A DNA stretch of 64,000 nucleotides from VRUE01 sp963745915 (GTDB taxonomy: Bacteria; Actinomycetota; Thermoleophilia; Solirubrobacterales; 70-9), in NCBI GenBank assembly GCA_963745915.1, contig CAVUZA010000002.1:2046001-2110000 (forward strand), in the 5' to 3' direction. Each line of letters starts with the position of its first letter. Position 1 is the first letter of the stretch. The position numbers were made by a program, and so were the translations under genes. The notes under the pieces are model-generated. The model saw only the letters and a list, made by a program, of their open reading frames with translations, ran no database searches and had not been told where the DNA came from. Positions 63,748-64,000 of this stretch are shown piece after piece.

Positions 63748-64000
63748 TGCAGAGGCAGATGCTCAAGTCCAAGATCCACCGGGCGACGGTGACCGACTGC
63801 GACGTCGACTACATCGGCAGCATCACGATCGACACCGAGTTGATGGCGGCCGCCGACCTGATCACCAACGAGCAGGTCCACGTCTGGGACATCGACAACG
63901 GGGCGCGCTTCGTCACCTACGTGATCGACGGCGAGCCGGGCTCGGGGGCGATGCAGGTCAACGGCGCCGCCGCCCACCTGACCCGGCCCGGGCACAAGAT
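63747..64000 (+). CDS. panD: Aspartate 1-decarboxylase (partial)
   Basis: Makes beta-alanine from aspartate. The first 84 residues are present; the gene runs off the window. MQRQMLKSKIHRATVTDC is the usual start. The self-cleavage site Gly-Ser lies in DYIGSITIDTEL, whose Ser becomes the pyruvoyl group. The catalytic Lys9-equivalent and the ITNEQVHVWDIDNGARF block are also present. It begins inside the panC stop, giving a two-gene pantothenate operon. Confidence 0.95.
   Translation, partial: MQRQMLKSKIHRATVTDCDVDYIGSITIDTELMAAADLITNEQVHVWDIDNGARFVTYVIDGEPGSGAMQVNGAAAHLTRPGHK

Overview
The window is about 64 kb of very GC-rich, densely packed bacterial chromosome. No stretch of more than about 300 bases lacks a gene. 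The gene set points to an actinobacterium (Actinomycetota), and I infer the Thermoleophilia/Solirubrobacterales side of that phylum. The reasons are a split HadA/HadB-type dehydratase pair, an actinobacterial SOS box at uvrA, an actinobacterial PPi-type phosphofructokinase signature, a fused HisIE, frequent GTG/TTG starts, and many starts lying 6-8 bases after a TANNNT hexamer (leaderless mRNAs). No rRNA, tRNA, CRISPR array, transposase, integrase or prophage gene was seen.

Layout. 1-10998: leuS end, cupin, comEA-comEC, proline-rich anchored protein, holA, rpsT(-), murJ, a GT-C-like membrane protein, lepA(-). 11056-15647: hadA-like/hadB-like pair, hrcA, a zinc-finger-less dnaJ, prmA, a membrane protein, murI. 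15779-16421: first VapBC-like pair. 16426-19082: yqeY-phoH-ybeY-era. 19108-27667: hisIE-trpE-trpG-trpD-trpC-htrA-trpF-trpB-trpA. 27680-34764: small membrane protein, methyltransferase, pfkA, lipoproteins, SDR epimerase, malic enzyme, second VapBC-like pair, Excalibur protein, TfoX-like protein. 34925-43669: polA, a secreted His-rich protein, a membrane-anchored ECF sigma factor, fatty-acid hydroxylase, YdcZ, a flavoprotein, rpsA. 43673-51043: coaE, lytic transglycosylase, MFS, XRE, DoxX, uvrB, MmgE/PrpD. 51075-55937: a two-regulator/one-kinase two-component cluster divergent from an MMPL transporter. 56012-64000: SnoaL, thioredoxin-TPR, AbiEi/DUF559 (broken), uvrA, ROK kinase, acyltransferase, panC-panD.

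The main discovery candidate is a dispersed set of hairpin elements, about 25 long inverted repeats in 64 kb. In the best family (A), five full copies share a nearly invariant 24-base core closed by AAAAC/GTTTT. Each copy has its own unrelated 23-28 bp arms, which still pair perfectly or nearly so. Some hairpins lie between genes as likely bidirectional terminators, but many lie inside genes. In prmA, rpsA and the membrane-protein gene, removing exactly the hairpin (80, 62 and about 122 bases) restores a reading frame that encodes the expected protein end or continuation. They therefore behave like small mobile, or translationally bypassed, palindromic insertions.

Four other genes (trpD, trpB, ydcZ-like, abiEi-like) carry single-base frameshifts. 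In trpD and trpB these sit in C or G runs, so assembly error is a serious possibility.
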